A stretch of DNA of 7,082 nt. Source: Sphingomonas bacterium (lineage in GTDB: Bacteria > Pseudomonadota > Alphaproteobacteria > Sphingomonadales > Sphingomonadaceae). Shown piece after piece: positions 5,758-7,082 of this stretch (position 1 is the stretch's first letter; each line of letters begins with the position of its first letter). Under the pieces are notes generated by a model. The model made no database searches, had not been told where the DNA came from, and saw only the letters and a program-made list of their open reading frames with translations. The translations under genes were made by a program, and so were the position numbers. The DNA is taken from positions 1 through 7,082 of the forward strand of contig JAJAZM010000073.1 in NCBI GenBank assembly GCA_026785645.1, in the 5' to 3' direction.

Positions 5758-7082
5758 CTAGGTTCGAGGCGCCGCGACCGTTGCGCGCGCCGCGTTCAGA
5801 TCCCGCCAGTTGGGCGCCAGCTTCAGCGCGGCGTCATATTTGGCCAGCGCTTCGGCACGCTTGCCCTGGGCAGCGAGCATGTCGCCCCAGCTCTTGAGCG
5901 GCTCGGCCCAGTTTGGCGCGAGCCGGACCGCTTCCTTGAGCTTCACTTTGGCGGATTCATACCGCCCCGCCTTGGCCAGCAGCCGCCCCCAGTCGGCGAA
6001 AGCGGCGGGCAAACGCGGGCCGAGCTTGGCGGCGGCGAGATACCATGATTGCGCGCGCCGCCGGTCGCCCCGCGCCTCGTCCACCAGCCCGCGCGTCCGC
6101 ACGCAGTCATAGCAATCGAGCGGGGTCCGCCCGATCAGCGCCGCAGCCTCGTCGGTGCGGCCGAGCATCGCCAAAACCCGCGCTTCCCGAGGCCAGACAG
6201 TCGTCGGACTGGTTGCGACATAATAGTTGCGATCCAGGGATGACGCATTGCGCTTGGCGCGGGCCGCGCGCAATTCGTCGAGTGCTTTGGCCAACGCCGG
6301 GCCCGCTCCGCGAGCCATTTCGCCGTCGATGCGATACGTGATCCTCATGAAAGCGGCTTCGTCCGCAGTGAGGACGCCTTCAGGCTTCGGATCAAACCCC
6401 AGCGCCGGACCTGGATCATTGCGCGTCAACGCCGCGTCGATCCGCGCCGATGGTGCCCTGATGCTCATCGACGATGCCGAGGCCTCGAGGCAGTCCGCCG
6501 CCTGGTCGACGCTGACCGGATCGCGCAGCGCCTGACCCAAATCGCTCTGCTTCTGGCACCCGTTGGCGGCGACGATCCGCGCATCATATTCCTTGCCGAC
6601 GTTGAGCGAAGCATAACGCCGGTGGAGGTCGACCATCCGCTGGTCATGGCCGAGCAATTGATGCGCGGACCCAAGGTTTCCGATCGCCGGCAACATGTCG
6701 GGATCGATCGCCAGCGCCTTGTTGGCCATTGCGATCGAACCGCGGAAATCGCCTTCGCTGCGCAGCGTCACCGACAGGCCGTTATACGCCCATTTACGTT
6801 CCATCGCCGATTCATGATTGGTCAGCCGCGTTAGCGCTGCCAGGCGCTCGGCCCTGCGCTCGGGCGCGTCTAGGGAGATCGCATGGCGGTAGGGCTGAGT
6901 CCTCGCGTAGATCAGCTCGGCGCCCTGGCTGACCAGCGCGTCGAGATCGCCATCCTTGCTGACGAACCGGCGACCCGGCTGGCTGCCGACGCGCGCGGTC
7001 AGCGCTAGCCCGGCGGGGGTCTCGATCACCTCGCCCGAAATGCGCGTTTCCTTGCCCAGCCAGCCACGCAGCAACTTCCACA
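5758..7082 (-). CDS. TPR-repeat protein, C-terminal 440 residues (5' end outside window)
   Basis: The reading frame is open to the right edge (visible protein begins WKLLRGWLGKET) and stops with TAG at 5760-5758, so the true start is outside. The first 65 residues form a small alpha/beta-looking region (ISGEVIETPAGLALTARVG, then DLDALVSQGAELIYARTQPY). I recognise this type in front of TPR arrays in proteobacterial proteins but cannot name it with confidence. TPR-like helical repeats follow: one around residues 95-130 (GNLGSAHQLLG just after it), then at least two good copies near the C terminus (about 358-391 and 392-425), each with the W-G then APNW pattern. A CYDC (CxxC) pair is at 323-326. 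TPRs are protein-interaction scaffolds; no catalytic site is visible in this part. It ends just before operator O2 and no terminator is evident. Function unknown; it is probably a separate unit from the ars genes. Confidence 0.8.
   Translation of the reverse strand, partial: WKLLRGWLGKETRISGEVIETPAGLALTARVGSQPGRRFVSKDGDLDALVSQGAELIYARTQPYRHAISLDAPERRAERLAALTRLTNHESAMERKWAYNGLSVTLRSEGDFRGSIAMANKALAIDPDMLPAIGNLGSAHQLLGHDQRMVDLHRRYASLNVGKEYDARIVAANGCQKQSDLGQALRDPVSVDQAADCLEASASSMSIRAPSARIDAALTRNDPGPALGFDPKPEGVLTADEAAFMRITYRIDGEMARGAGPALAKALDELRAARAKRNASSLDRNYYVATSPTTVWPREARVLAMLGRTDEAAALIGRTPLDCYDCVRTRGLVDEARGDRRRAQSWYLAAAKLGPRLPAAFADWGRLLAKAGRYESAKVKLKEAVRLAPNWAEPLKSWGDMLAAQGKRAEALAKYDAALKLAPNWRDLNAARATVAAPRT

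Larger units (their letters stand above)
5684..5758. repeat. Pair of 26-bp imperfect direct repeats containing the operators
   Basis: The blocks 5684-5709 and 5733-5758 match at 20 of 26 positions. Outside the variable six-base spacer they differ at one position only, and identity runs on past the palindrome as ATRTCAGCC. The conserved right-hand extension makes the two sites look like copies of one unit rather than independent palindromes. Confidence 0.7.

Overview
The window is GC-rich, densely packed DNA from an alphaproteobacterium, most likely a sphingomonad (order Sphingomonadales). This is inferred from the run argS, SPOR-domain protein, nagZ and from the character of the proteins, not from a marker gene. 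Every gene I can support lies on the minus strand, so the window reads right to left. There is no RNA gene, insertion sequence, CRISPR array or riboswitch that I can see. The only real intergenic space is 89 bases at 5669-5757.

Reading in the direction of transcription: (1) 7082-5758 is the 3' part of a TPR-repeat protein whose start is outside the window. (2) 5757-5669 is a compact regulatory region with a TTGACA -35 element and two perfect inverted repeats (TTTCGA-N6-TCGAAA) that look like twin ArsR operators. (3) 5668-3654 is a four-gene arsenic cassette: arsR (repressor with a C-terminal Cys cluster), arsI (VOC-fold C-As lyase with a vicinal Cys pair), arsC (LMW-phosphatase-fold arsenate reductase) and an aqpS-like MIP channel. 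(4) 3644-1 is housekeeping: argS (arginyl-tRNA synthetase), two tandem SPOR-domain membrane proteins, and the first 157 residues of nagZ (peptidoglycan recycling beta-N-acetylhexosaminidase).

The arsenic genes form a coherent pathway. ArsC reduces arsenate to arsenite, ArsI demethylates trivalent methylarsenicals to arsenite, and the channel would let arsenite leave down its gradient. ArsR senses trivalent arsenicals and would release the promoter. No ArsB or Acr3 pump is present here. The channel has lost the arginine that normally follows the second NPA box of MIP proteins, as expected of a metalloid-permissive pore.

The most unusual point is the junction. From arsR to nagZ no gap exceeds 14 nt and several genes overlap (ATGA or TGATG), so the essential argS and the cell-envelope genes sit directly downstream of an arsenic-responsive promoter, only 9 nt after the aqpS stop codon. 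Whether argS has its own promoter inside aqpS cannot be told from the sequence; I see none.
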